Made by a program: the position numbers and the translations under genes. The notes beneath the pieces were generated by a model. The model did not search any database and was not told where the DNA came from. It saw only the letters and a program-made list of their open reading frames with translations. A stretch of 64,000 bases of DNA from an uncultured Clostridia bacterium (GTDB lineage: Bacteria; Bacillota; Clostridia; UMGS1883): the NCBI GenBank assembly GCA_934476455.1, contig CAKSNY010000003.1:1-64000 (forward strand), written 5' to 3'. Positions 7,587 through 15,803 of this stretch are shown here, piece by piece (position 1 is the stretch's first letter; every line of letters begins with the position of its first letter).

Positions 7587-9758
7587 ATGAACGGATTGTT
7601 GGATAACCTTAACGATATGCAAAGAGCGGCCGTCGAAAACGTAGACGGACCGCTTTTGGTGCTTGCAGGGGCGGGCAGCGGAAAAACGCGCGTTCTTACA
7701 TACCGCATTGCATATATGATACAGGAAAAGCATATTTCACCGTGGAACATACTTGCAATAACGTTTACAAACAAAGCGGCAAACGAGATGGCAGCCCGCG
7801 TGGAGGAGCTTATAGGACCGATTGCCAGGGATATGTGGGTGCGCACGTTCCATTCGGCGTGCGTGCGTATTCTGCGCAGAGATATAGAGCGCATAGGCTA
7901 CAGCCGCAACTTTAATATTATTGACGCGGACGACCAAAAAACAATTATAAAGGAATGTATAAAGGAGCTTGACCTTCCCGAAAAGCAGTTTCAGCCCCGC
8001 GCCGTACTTGCGGAAATTTCGGCGGCGAAAGACGCCCTTCTTACACCTGTGCAGTACAGAGAAAGCGTTTTGAAGGACTTTCGCCTTTTGCAGACGGCAA
8101 AGGTGTACGAGCTGTACCAAAAGAAACTGGAAAGGGCAAACGACCTTGATTTTGACGATTTGATAATGTTGACGGTAAAGTTGTTTAGAGAAGCGCCTGA
8201 TGTGTGCGAGTATTACCGCGGCAAATTTTCATACATACTGGTGGACGAATATCAGGATACCAATAAAGCACAGAACGAGCTTGTGCTTATGCTTGCGAAA
8301 AATCACGGTAATTTGTGCATTGTGGGTGACGATGACCAAAGTATATACAAATTCCGCGGTGCGGATATATCCAATATTCTGGACTTTGAAAAGACCTTCC
8401 CGGGCGCAAGCGTTGTACGGCTGGAGCAAAACTACCGTTCAACACAAAATATTCTTGACGCGGCAAACGGCGTTATAGAAAACAACCACGGCAGAAAAGG
8501 GAAAAAACTGTGGACAGACAGCGGCAAGGGTGAAAAAATATGCGTATACAAAGCCGAAAGCGATTTTGACGAAGCGGCATTTATTGCAGATAAAATGCAG
8601 ATGCTTTTTGCAGACGGCTACCGCTACAGCGATATGGCGGTATTGTACAGGGCGAACGCCTCGTCGCGGTGCCTGGAAGAAGTGTTTATGCGCAGGGCGC
8701 TGCCGTACAGGGTTTTGGCGGGGCTGCGCTTTTACGACCGCAAGGAAATAAAGGATATGATAGCATACCTAAGGCTTATCAAAAACCCGTCAGACGACGT
8801 AAGCTTAAGGCGCATAATAAACGTTCCGCCGCGAAAAATAGGCAAGGTTACGCTTGACAGTATTTTGGTGGCGGCGCAGCGGGAAAATTGCAGTATGCTT
8901 CAGGCAATAAAAAATAATATAGATAAGATGGGCAGACCCGTGAGAGAGTTTTTTGAAATGATGGAGGAGCTTATCTCGCTTAAAGACACGCTTACAATAG
9001 ACGCCGTCGCGCAGGCTGTTTTTGAAAAGACAGGCTACAGCGAATTTTTAAAAAGCGATGAAAAGGGCGACGAGCGCGCAGACAACGTAGGCGAGCTTAT
9101 AAGCGGTGCGGCAAATTATACGGCTACGGCGCCCGACCCGAATTTTAACGATTATATGGACAATCTGGCACTTGTCAGCGATATTGATAACTATGACGAG
9201 GAGATAGACGCGGCTGTGCTTATGACGCTGCACGCGGCAAAGGGGCTGGAATTTCCGATTGTTTTTATATGCGGGTTTGACGAGGGGCTTTTCCCGTCGT
9301 CTATGTGCATATACAACCCCGAAGAAATAGAAGAGGAGAGACGGCTTTGCTACGTAGGCATAACGCGTGCGCGGAAGATGCTTTTTATAACAAGCGCATA
9401 CAGAAGAATGGTATACGGAAAAACGTCGCCGTACAGACCGTCGCGCTTTTTGGATGAAATTCCAAAGGAGCTTACCTCCGTTACGGACAGCCGCGAAAAT
9501 GCACCGTCATTTTTTGTGGAAATGCCGGGAAAAAATGTATTTTCCGAGTGCTCGCTTTTTTCGAAAAAGCCGCCGGTGCCCAAAAATATCGGGCAAATAT
9601 TTAAAACGGGTGACTGCGTAATCCACAAAAAGTTCGGCAGGGGAATTATACTTTCGGCAGCGCCCGTCGGAAATGATGTTCATTATGAAATTGCTTTTGA
9701 AAACTACGGAACAAAAAATCTGCTTGGGATGTATGCCAAACTTACAAAAGGTGAATAA
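7587..9758 (+). CDS. pcrA: ATP-dependent DNA helicase PcrA/UvrD
   Basis: A 723-residue superfamily 1A 3'-5' helicase. Motif Q (LNDMQRAAV), Walker A (GAGSGKT), motif II (LVDEYQDTN), motif III (GDDDQSIYKFRGAD), motif IV (LEQNYRSTQNIL), motif V (TLHAAKGLEFPIVF) and motif VI (EERRLCYVGITRAR) appear in order. PcrA acts in nucleotide excision repair and in removing recombination and transcription obstacles. The C terminus (HKKFGRGIILSA) matches the UvrD/PcrA tail that contacts RNA polymerase. It is followed by the methyltransferase gene after 2 nt. Confidence 0.95.
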   Translation: MNGLLDNLNDMQRAAVENVDGPLLVLAGAGSGKTRVLTYRIAYMIQEKHISPWNILAITFTNKAANEMAARVEELIGPIARDMWVRTFHSACVRILRRDIERIGYSRNFNIIDADDQKTIIKECIKELDLPEKQFQPRAVLAEISAAKDALLTPVQYRESVLKDFRLLQTAKVYELYQKKLERANDLDFDDLIMLTVKLFREAPDVCEYYRGKFSYILVDEYQDTNKAQNELVLMLAKNHGNLCIVGDDDQSIYKFRGADISNILDFEKTFPGASVVRLEQNYRSTQNILDAANGVIENNHGRKGKKLWTDSGKGEKICVYKAESDFDEAAFIADKMQMLFADGYRYSDMAVLYRANASSRCLEEVFMRRALPYRVLAGLRFYDRKEIKDMIAYLRLIKNPSDDVSLRRIINVPPRKIGKVTLDSILVAAQRENCSMLQAIKNNIDKMGRPVREFFEMMEELISLKDTLTIDAVAQAVFEKTGYSEFLKSDEKGDERADNVGELISGAANYTATAPDPNFNDYMDNLALVSDIDNYDEEIDAAVLMTLHAAKGLEFPIVFICGFDEGLFPSSMCIYNPEEIEEERRLCYVGITRARKMLFITSAYRRMVYGKTSPYRPSRFLDEIPKELTSVTDSRENAPSFFVEMPGKNVFSECSLFSKKPPVPKNIGQIFKTGDCVIHKKFGRGIILSAAPVGNDVHYEIAFENYGTKNLLGMYAKLTKGE

Positions 9759-9760
9759 AT

Positions 9761-10504
9761 ATGTATAACGAATTTGCTGCCGTTTACGACAGGCTTATAT
9801 GCGATGTTGATTATGAAAAATGGGCAGACTATTATTTTAAAATTTTCAGAAGATACGGGCTTGTTCCGCATTTGGGCTTAGACCTCGGCTGCGGAACCGG
9901 CAGTATGACAATAAAGCTTTCCGAACGCGGAATCGATATGACGGGCGTTGATATGTCGGAGGATATGCTCTCGATTGCAAACGAAAAATCCGTTGGGAAA
10001 AACATTTTATACCTTAATCAGGAAATGTCGGATTTAGAGCTTTACGGCACGGTGGACTTTGTTGTGTCCGGGCTTGACTGCGTAAACTATGTAACGGATA
10101 AGAGAAAGCTTTTAAAAACGTTTAAGCTTGTAAATAACTATCTTAATCCCGGCGGAATATTTATTTTTGACATAAACACACGGTATAAGCTGGAAAACAT
10201 ACTGGGTGACAACACCTATGTTTTAGAGGATGACGATGTGTTTTTAACATGGCAGAACGAATTTGACAAAAGAAAGGGTATGTGCGATTTTTATTTGTCG
10301 TTCTTTTGCAGGAAGGGCGAATTTTACCAAAGGTTTGACGAGCAGCAAACGCAGCGCGCTTACAGTATTTCCGATATAGAAGAGCTTTTGACAAAATCGG
10401 GGATGCGCCTTTTAAGCGTGTACGACGACCTGAGCTTTGAAAAACCGAAGAAAGACAGCAAACGGCTGTTTTTTGTCGCACAGGAGCAGGGAAAAACATT
10501 ATGA
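9761..10504 (+). CDS. Class I SAM-dependent methyltransferase
   Basis: A 247-residue Rossmann-fold methyltransferase. Motif I is LDLGCGTGSMTIKLSERG, followed by GVDMSEDMLSIA (motif II) and the acidic post-motif segment VDFVVSGLDCVNYV. The beta-sheet region GGIFIFDINTRYKL also fits the family. The substrate cannot be predicted. Homologues with this layout are frequent in Firmicutes operons and are usually annotated only as methyltransferases. It overlaps the next gene by 4 bp. Confidence 0.85.
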   Translation: MYNEFAAVYDRLICDVDYEKWADYYFKIFRRYGLVPHLGLDLGCGTGSMTIKLSERGIDMTGVDMSEDMLSIANEKSVGKNILYLNQEMSDLELYGTVDFVVSGLDCVNYVTDKRKLLKTFKLVNNYLNPGGIFIFDINTRYKLENILGDNTYVLEDDDVFLTWQNEFDKRKGMCDFYLSFFCRKGEFYQRFDEQQTQRAYSISDIEELLTKSGMRLLSVYDDLSFEKPKKDSKRLFFVAQEQGKTL

Positions 10505-11727
10505 TTGCTGTAGTAGGCGGCGGTGCGGCAGGGCTTATGGCTGCCGTGTCCGCAGCGGAAAGCGGCGCGAAAACAGTGCTGATAGAAAAAAACAAAATAT
10601 TGGGAAAAAAGCTTCGTATAACCGGAAAGGGGCGCTGCAATATAACAAACGCCTGCCCCACGCAGGAGCTTTTTGAAAATATACCGAAAAACCCAAAATT
10701 TTTGTACAGTGCAATATATAACTTTACGAATTATGACGTTATAGATTTTTTTGAAAAGCTCGGCGTAAAAACAAAGGTGGAGCGCGGTATGCGCGTTTTT
10801 CCCGAGAGCGACAAAGCCGCAGATGTTGTGCGCGCACTGGAAAATGCCGTAAAAAAAAGCGGCGTAAGTGTAATAACGGCAAATGCAGAGGGCATAATAA
10901 CAAAGAACAATTCGCTTGCCGGTATAAAAACGGATAAAGGCATAATAAAATGCTCGGCTGCGGTAATTGCCACAGGCGGAAAAAGCTATCCTAAAACAGG
11001 CTCGGACGGCAGCGGATACGATATAATCCGCCGTGTAGGGCACAGCATTACACCGCTTACGCCGTCCCTTGTACCTATGGAAACGCTTGAAGATACAATG
11101 CCTTTGATGGGGCTGTCTTTAAAAAACGTTAAAATATCGGTTTGCAAACAAAGCGGTGAAACGGTTTATACGGATTTCGGGGAAATGCTTTTTACGCATT
11201 ACGGTCTTACGGGGCCTACGGTGCTTTCGTCAAGCTGCCATATATCGCGCTGCACGGGCGGCGCTGTTATAAAGATTGATTTAAAGCCCGCGCTAAGCGC
11301 AAATGAGCTTGACGCACGCATACTTCGCGACTTTAAAAAATATTGCAACAGGAATTTTGAAAATTCGCTTTCGGATTTATTGCCGCAAAAGATGATCGGA
11401 TACATTGTTTCGCGCAGCGGGATTGACCCGTATAAAAAGGTGAACTGTATAACGCATACGGAAAGGGTAAGGCTTGGCGCCGTTATAAAAAACCTCGAAT
11501 TTCACGTAAAGCGTTTAAGAAGCATTGACGAGGCAATAATAACCTCCGGCGGAGTAAATGTGCGCGAGATAAATGCGTCAACAATGGAAAGCAAAATTGT
11601 TTCAGGCTTGTTTTTTGCAGGGGAAATTATAGATACGGATGCCTATACCGGGGGCTTTAATTTACAGATTGCATTTTCGACGGGTCGCCTTGCCGGAAAA
11701 AAGGCGGCAGAAAGGGAAGAATTATGA
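10501..11727 (+). CDS. HI0933/BaiN-like FAD-dependent oxidoreductase
   Basis: A 408-residue flavoprotein of the HI0933/BaiN family. The N-terminal dinucleotide-binding motif VVGGGAAGLMAA is followed by the signature GKKLRITGKGRCNITN; a second family motif TGGKSYPKTGSDGSGYD and the C-terminal FAD contact region GLFFAGEIIDTDAYTGGFN are intact. The physiological substrate is generally unknown; BaiN members reduce bile acid intermediates, but the family is broad and occurs in bacteria that do not. The position directly before cmk is conserved in Clostridia. Four-base overlaps join it to both neighbours. Confidence 0.88.
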   Translation: MIAVVGGGAAGLMAAVSAAESGAKTVLIEKNKILGKKLRITGKGRCNITNACPTQELFENIPKNPKFLYSAIYNFTNYDVIDFFEKLGVKTKVERGMRVFPESDKAADVVRALENAVKKSGVSVITANAEGIITKNNSLAGIKTDKGIIKCSAAVIATGGKSYPKTGSDGSGYDIIRRVGHSITPLTPSLVPMETLEDTMPLMGLSLKNVKISVCKQSGETVYTDFGEMLFTHYGLTGPTVLSSSCHISRCTGGAVIKIDLKPALSANELDARILRDFKKYCNRNFENSLSDLLPQKMIGYIVSRSGIDPYKKVNCITHTERVRLGAVIKNLEFHVKRLRSIDEAIITSGGVNVREINASTMESKIVSGLFFAGEIIDTDAYTGGFNLQIAFSTGRLAGKKAAEREEL

Positions 11728-12386
11728 TAATAGCTATTGACGGACCGAGCGGTGCGGGAAAAAGTACGGTGTCGAGGGGCGCTGCACAGGAAATGGGCTT
11801 TACGTATATAGACACGGGCGCAATGTACAGGGCGGTTGGACTTAAGGCAACAAGAAGCGGCATTTCCACAACGGATGAAGAAGCCGTTTCAAAAATGATG
11901 GAGGATATTAAAATCGATATACGCCATATAGATTCGTGTCAGCATATTTTTCTTGACGGACAGGACGTGTCGGAGCTTATCCGCACACCGGAGATTTCGA
12001 TTGCGGCAAGCAATGTTTCAAAGATAGCCGCCGTACGCGAAAAAATGGTAGAGCTGCAGCGCGAAATAGGCAAAAGCCGCGATACCGTCATGGACGGGCG
12101 CGACATCGGAACAAAGGTTTTCCCGAATGCGGAATACAAGATATTTCTTACGGCGTCTGCAAAAACGCGTGCACGCCGCCGGTATGACGAGCTTATAAAA
12201 AAAGGCGAAAACGTAACGTTTGACGATGTTTTGGGAGATATGATTCTGCGCGATGAGAACGACTCTACGCGTGCGCTTTCACCGCTTCGCGCAGCGGATG
12301 ACGCAAAAATAATCGATACGTCGTCACTTACGCTTAAGCAGTCAATCGATGCGGTGGTAAGCTATGTAAAGGGGGGCAAACAGTGA
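11724..12386 (+). CDS. cmk: Cytidylate kinase
   Basis: A 220-residue CMP/dCMP kinase that phosphorylates CMP and dCMP with ATP. Walker A is GPSGAGKST (7-15), DTGAMYRAVGL follows, and the CMP-binding and lid segments GRDIGTKVFPNA and RARRRYDEL are present. It is standard length. The start ATG overlaps the previous stop codon and its own end overlaps plsC by 4 bp (GTGA), which suggests translational coupling. Confidence 0.96.
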   Translation: MIIAIDGPSGAGKSTVSRGAAQEMGFTYIDTGAMYRAVGLKATRSGISTTDEEAVSKMMEDIKIDIRHIDSCQHIFLDGQDVSELIRTPEISIAASNVSKIAAVREKMVELQREIGKSRDTVMDGRDIGTKVFPNAEYKIFLTASAKTRARRRYDELIKKGENVTFDDVLGDMILRDENDSTRALSPLRAADDAKIIDTSSLTLKQSIDAVVSYVKGGKQ

Positions 12387-12943
12387 AACTTTATAATTTT
12401 GCCGCAGGTTTTGTACGCGGAATTTTAAAGGTGTTTATGTTTCTTAAGGAAAAAGGAACGGAAAATATCCCGAAAGAGGGGGCATTTCTTCTTTGTGCGA
12501 ACCACAAAAGCAATTTTGACCCCGTTATGATAGCGGCAACCTGTACAAGAAATCTTACTTTTATGGCGAAAGAGGAGCTTTTTGAAAAACCGATTTTGGG
12601 TACGCTTATAAAAAAACTGGGCGCTTTTCCCATAAAGCGCGGCAGGGGAGATGCGGCGGCGGTTATGGCAACGCTTAAAATAATGCGCCGCGGCGGCGCA
12701 ACGCTTATTTTCCCGGAGGGCACACGCATTAAGGACGGACGGCGCATACAGGTAAGCTCGGGCATAATACGCCTTGCCATACAATCGGGCGTGCCGATTG
12801 TTCCCGCCTTTTCGGGCAGGCACTCTGTTACATACGGAAAACCTGTTTTTTACGAAAAATACAATGACGACGTTAAAAATCCCGAGGTTATGCAGCGTCT
12901 TGCAGACGAGCTTATGGATACGATATATTCTTTGGGCGGGTGA
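12383..12943 (+). CDS. plsC: 1-acyl-sn-glycerol-3-phosphate acyltransferase
   Basis: A 186-residue PlsC-type acyltransferase that makes phosphatidic acid from lysophosphatidic acid at the inner membrane face. The catalytic NHX4D motif is NHKSNFD (His41 to Asp46), and the FPEGTR substrate motif lies near residue 112. A hydrophobic N-terminal stretch (FAAGFVRGILKVFMFL) is probably the membrane anchor. It starts with GTG, overlaps cmk and ispH by 4 bp on either side, and sits in the common clostridial order cmk-plsC-ispH. Confidence 0.94.
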   Translation: MKLYNFAAGFVRGILKVFMFLKEKGTENIPKEGAFLLCANHKSNFDPVMIAATCTRNLTFMAKEELFEKPILGTLIKKLGAFPIKRGRGDAAAVMATLKIMRRGGATLIFPEGTRIKDGRRIQVSSGIIRLAIQSGVPIVPAFSGRHSVTYGKPVFYEKYNDDVKNPEVMQRLADELMDTIYSLGG

Positions 12944-14943
12944 GAAAATTGGAAAGAAAAATTACGCTTGCGCAAAAAGCGGGGTTTTGCTTTGGGGTAA
13001 GCCGCGCGGTAGAGCTGGTGCAGGAAGCTTTAAAAGAAGGCGGTAATATTGCAACGCTGGGACCTATCATACATAATGAGTATGTGGTAAAAAAACTTGA
13101 AAAAGAGGGCGTGCGTGTAATCTTTTCGCCAAACGAGGCGAAGAAAAACGAAACCGTAGTTATAAGAAGCCACGGCGTAGAAAAAAGCGTTTTGGATTTT
13201 ATGGAAAAAAACGCAATTTCATATATCGACGCAACATGCCCGTTTGTAAAAAAAATTCATAACATAGTAATGCGCGAGCATTTGTCGGGCAAACAGATTG
13301 TTATTGTAGGCGACCCCGCACACCCGGAGGTTATCGGTATAAACGGGTGGTGTGAAAACAGCGCCGTTGTTTTGCAAACACCAAAGGAGGCGGAAAAGCT
13401 CTGCTATAACGGCGAAAAGGGCGTGTGTGTGGTGGCGCAAACCACTTTTCAGCGTGAAATGTGGAAAAAAATTGCGAAAATTATAAAAAACACTTGCCAA
13501 AGTGCCATACTTTTTGATACAATATGTAGTGCTACGGATGAGCGGCAAAAATATGCGGCTTCCCTCGCAAAGGAAAGCGACGTATTTATTGTTGTCGGCG
13601 GGCGGCACAGCTCAAATACAAAAAAGCTGTATGCCATCGCGTCCAGGCTTTGCAAAAATACTTTTTTGGTACAAAGCGCAAGCGAGCTTCCGAAAAATAT
13701 AACAAAGCTCGGTCATTCGTTTGGCGTAACCGCCGGCGCATCAACACCGGAGGAGATAATTAAGGAGGTTTTACAAACCATGGTAGAAGAGAAAAACACA
13801 AATATTAAAGGAAATGGAGAGCCTACGTTTGCCGAGGCATTTGAAGAATCCCTCGTCACTTTAAATACAGGTGACGTTGTTACAGGCACTGTAATCAGCG
13901 TTACCCCCACAGAGGTTTATGTCAACCTTGGCTACAAGGCTGACGGCATTATTCCGGCAGATGAGCTGACGGATGACCCCACAGTTACACCCGCAGATGT
14001 TGTTAAGGTCGGCGACGAGGTAGAGGTATTTGTCGTTAGAGTAAACGATGTTGAAGGCTACGTTAAGCTTTCAAAAAAGAAGATTGACGCGATAAAGGGC
14101 TGGAAGTCTATCGAAGCTGCTTACGAGTCGGGCGAGATACTTACGGGCCGCATTGTTGAAAACGTTAACCGCGGCGTTATAGCCGTTGCTTTCGGCTGCC
14201 GCGTATTTATTCCCGCATCTATGGCAAGCGAAAGATTTATGAGCGATCTTTCTCCCCTTGTAGGAACCGAAGCAAGATTTAAGATTGTGAACATCCGTGA
14301 GGACAGACGCGGCAAAAAAGCTATCGGTTCGATAAAGGTTGTTGCAGTGGAAGAGCGCAACGAAAAGGTAGAAAAGTTTATGTCCGAGGTTGAAATCGGA
14401 AAGACATATACAGGCGTTGTTAAAACGCTTACGAATTTCGGCGCATTTGTTGATGTGGGCGGTGTAGACGGCCTTATCCATATTTCGCAGCTCAGCTGGA
14501 AGCGCATTAAGCACCCGTCAGAGGTTCTTAACGTAGGCGATACGGTACAGGTTACAATTCTTGACGTGGACAAGGAAACAAAGAAGGTATCTCTCGGCTA
14601 CAAAAAGGCAGAGGATAACCCCTGGGAGATTGCAAAGAGCAAGTTTAATGTAGGCGACGTTGTAAACGTAAAGGTAGTTCGTCTTGTTCCGTTCGGCGCA
14701 TTTGTAGAGCTTATCGACGGTGTAGACGGTCTTATCCATATTTCGCAGATTGCAGACAAGCACATAGCAAAGCCGGCAGACGAGCTTACCGTGGGTGAGG
14801 TTGTTGATGCGAAGATTACAGAGATTGACTGGGACGCAAAGAAGATCGGTCTTTCTATCAGGGTATTGCTTGAAGAGGGCAAGAAGGCTGCAGAGGCTGC
14901 TATAGAGGACGCTCCCGCAGATGTTGAAATAACAGAAGAATAA
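12940..14943 (+). CDS. ispH: IspH-ribosomal protein S1 fusion (HMBPP reductase / S1)
   Basis: A 667-residue bifunctional protein. Residues 1 to about 280 are IspH (4-hydroxy-3-methylbut-2-enyl diphosphate reductase), the last MEP isoprenoid pathway step; the three [4Fe-4S] cysteines are Cys17, Cys100 and Cys196. Residues from about 305 onward form four S1 RNA-binding domains, the last two with classical GLIHISQ motifs. This fusion is well known in Clostridia. An AGGAGG sequence (13763-13768) precedes an in-frame ATG at 13780 (Met281), so a free S1 protein may also be made. The gene ends the long cysE operon and is followed by a strong terminator. Confidence 0.95.
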   Translation: MRKLERKITLAQKAGFCFGVSRAVELVQEALKEGGNIATLGPIIHNEYVVKKLEKEGVRVIFSPNEAKKNETVVIRSHGVEKSVLDFMEKNAISYIDATCPFVKKIHNIVMREHLSGKQIVIVGDPAHPEVIGINGWCENSAVVLQTPKEAEKLCYNGEKGVCVVAQTTFQREMWKKIAKIIKNTCQSAILFDTICSATDERQKYAASLAKESDVFIVVGGRHSSNTKKLYAIASRLCKNTFLVQSASELPKNITKLGHSFGVTAGASTPEEIIKEVLQTMVEEKNTNIKGNGEPTFAEAFEESLVTLNTGDVVTGTVISVTPTEVYVNLGYKADGIIPADELTDDPTVTPADVVKVGDEVEVFVVRVNDVEGYVKLSKKKIDAIKGWKSIEAAYESGEILTGRIVENVNRGVIAVAFGCRVFIPASMASERFMSDLSPLVGTEARFKIVNIREDRRGKKAIGSIKVVAVEERNEKVEKFMSEVEIGKTYTGVVKTLTNFGAFVDVGGVDGLIHISQLSWKRIKHPSEVLNVGDTVQVTILDVDKETKKVSLGYKKAEDNPWEIAKSKFNVGDVVNVKVVRLVPFGAFVELIDGVDGLIHISQIADKHIAKPADELTVGEVVDAKITEIDWDAKKIGLSIRVLLEEGKKAAEAAIEDAPADVEITEE

Positions 14944-14956
14944 TTTATTGCAAAAG

Positions 14957-15000
14957 AAAAAACACCCCGTATCCGTTTTTAGGATGCGGGGTGTTTTTGT
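14957..15000 (+). terminator. Rho-independent terminator of the cysE-ispH operon
   Basis: AACACCCCGTATCC (14961-14974) pairs with GGATGCGGGGTGTT (14982-14995) across a 7-nt loop and is followed by a T tract. It is 17 nt after the ispH-rpsA stop codon. Confidence 0.92.
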
Positions 15001-15164
15001 GTGTGAGAGGCGAACCATAGAGATATTCACGCCGCAGGCGCACTCGCAAAAAGGTGGTAGCGACTGTGAGCCGTTGTGAGCGCGTTTACAAGCGAACAGG
15101 CGAGCCGAGCGTGCCTTTTTGCGAAAGAGGAGGAACGACGGCGCGTGTGACTGATTTTTCTGTA

Positions 15165-15196
15165 AGAAAAATCGGAACGAAGCAAAGTCCGTTCCG
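15165..15196 (-). terminator. Terminator of tRNA-Ser
   Basis: On the minus strand, right after the tRNA, CGGAACG pairs with CGTTCCG around a 10-nt loop and is followed by ATTTTTCT. The adjoining 15001-15164 stretch has an inverted pair (CGCAAAAAGG near 15044 and CCTTTTTGCG near 15112) but no gene I can support. Confidence 0.7.
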
Positions 15197-15199
15197 ACG

Positions 15200-15290
15200 T
15201 GGCGGAGAGAAAGGGATTCGAACCCTTGAACGGGATTAACCGTTACACGATTTCCAGTCGTGCGCCTTAGACCAGCTCAGCCATCTCTCC
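15200..15290 (-). tRNA. tRNA-Ser (anticodon GGA)
   Basis: The minus strand folds into a class II tRNA: acceptor arms GGAGAGA and TCTCTCC with discriminator G, anticodon stem CACGA/TCGTG with loop CTGGAAA (anticodon GGA, + strand 15253-15255), a long variable arm (TAACGGTTAATCCCGTT) and a T arm with GGTTCGAATCC. The CCA end is encoded (15200-15202). It reads UCC and UCU serine codons. At 91 nt the length is normal for tRNA-Ser. Confidence 0.97.
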
Positions 15291-15393
15291 AAGCGGTCAC
15301 TTGCATATTATACAGCGTTATTTGTGAAAATGCAAGTGTTTTTTTTGAAAAAAATACATTTTATCGTTTATTAAAAAATTTAAGCCAATTTGC

Positions 15394-15422
15394 TTGACAA
15401 AAACATATGAATATGCTATCAT
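15394..15422 (+). promoter_or_regulatory. Promoter of the arsR-like/P-type ATPase operon
   Basis: TTGACA (15394-15399) and TATCAT (15417-15422) are 17 bp apart. The spacer and downstream flank contain the ATATGAAT operator half-sites, so bound repressor would block RNA polymerase. Confidence 0.8.
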
Positions 15423-15444
15423 ATGAATATAAATTCATATGAAT
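15405..15444. promoter_or_regulatory. Operator array for the ArsR-type metal sensor
   Basis: Four copies of the half-site ATATGAAT occur: 15405-15412 and 15421-15428 direct, 15433-15440 inverted, 15437-15444 direct. They make one perfect 8-4-8 palindrome (15421-15440) and an overlapping ATTCATATGAAT. The position over the promoter and start region is typical of SmtB/ArsR-family autorepression. Confidence 0.75.
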
Positions 15445-15456
15445 GAAGGTGCATAT

Positions 15457-15801
15457 ATGGAAAAAGGTAAACACAGCCACGAAACGCTGCTTGAAAATGT
15501 GCGCACAAAGCTGCCGACAGAGCTTCTTTTGGAGGAACTTGCAGACCTTTTTAAGGTGTTCGGCGACAGCACACGCATAAAAATTTTGTACGCGCTTTTA
15601 AAATCCGAAATGTGCGTGTGCGCCATATCGGAAATGCTGGGCATGCAGCAATCTGCGATATCGCACCAGCTTAAGGTACTTAAAACGAATAAACTTGTTG
15701 ATTTTAAGCGCGAGGGCAAAACGCGGTACTATCATCTTGCGGATGAGCATGTGCGTTTGATACTTGAGCAAGGGTTTGACCATTTAACGGAGGAGGAATA
15801 A
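15457..15801 (+). CDS. ArsR/SmtB-family metal-sensing repressor
   Basis: A winged-helix repressor of about 114 residues. Two metal sites can be read: a CVC motif (Cys53, Cys55) in the helix before the recognition helix, as in ArsR/CadC, and a complete SmtB alpha-5 site, Asp96-x-His98 followed by His109-x2-Glu112. The DNA-binding helix is MQQSAISHQLKVLK. It likely senses Zn, Cd or Pb and derepresses the downstream P-type ATPase. I place the start at ATG 15457, 7 nt after GAAGG; the earlier ATG at 15439 lies inside the operator palindrome and lacks a ribosome-binding site. The ATPase start follows after 2 nt. Confidence 0.92.
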   Translation: MEKGKHSHETLLENVRTKLPTELLLEELADLFKVFGDSTRIKILYALLKSEMCVCAISEMLGMQQSAISHQLKVLKTNKLVDFKREGKTRYYHLADEHVRLILEQGFDHLTEEE

Positions 15802-15803
15802 TT

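Noticed and set aside
15054..15239. Short + strand frame ending in GGEKGIRTLERD
   Set aside because: This peptide is the well-known false translation of the antisense strand of tRNA-Ser; the tRNA explains the sequence.
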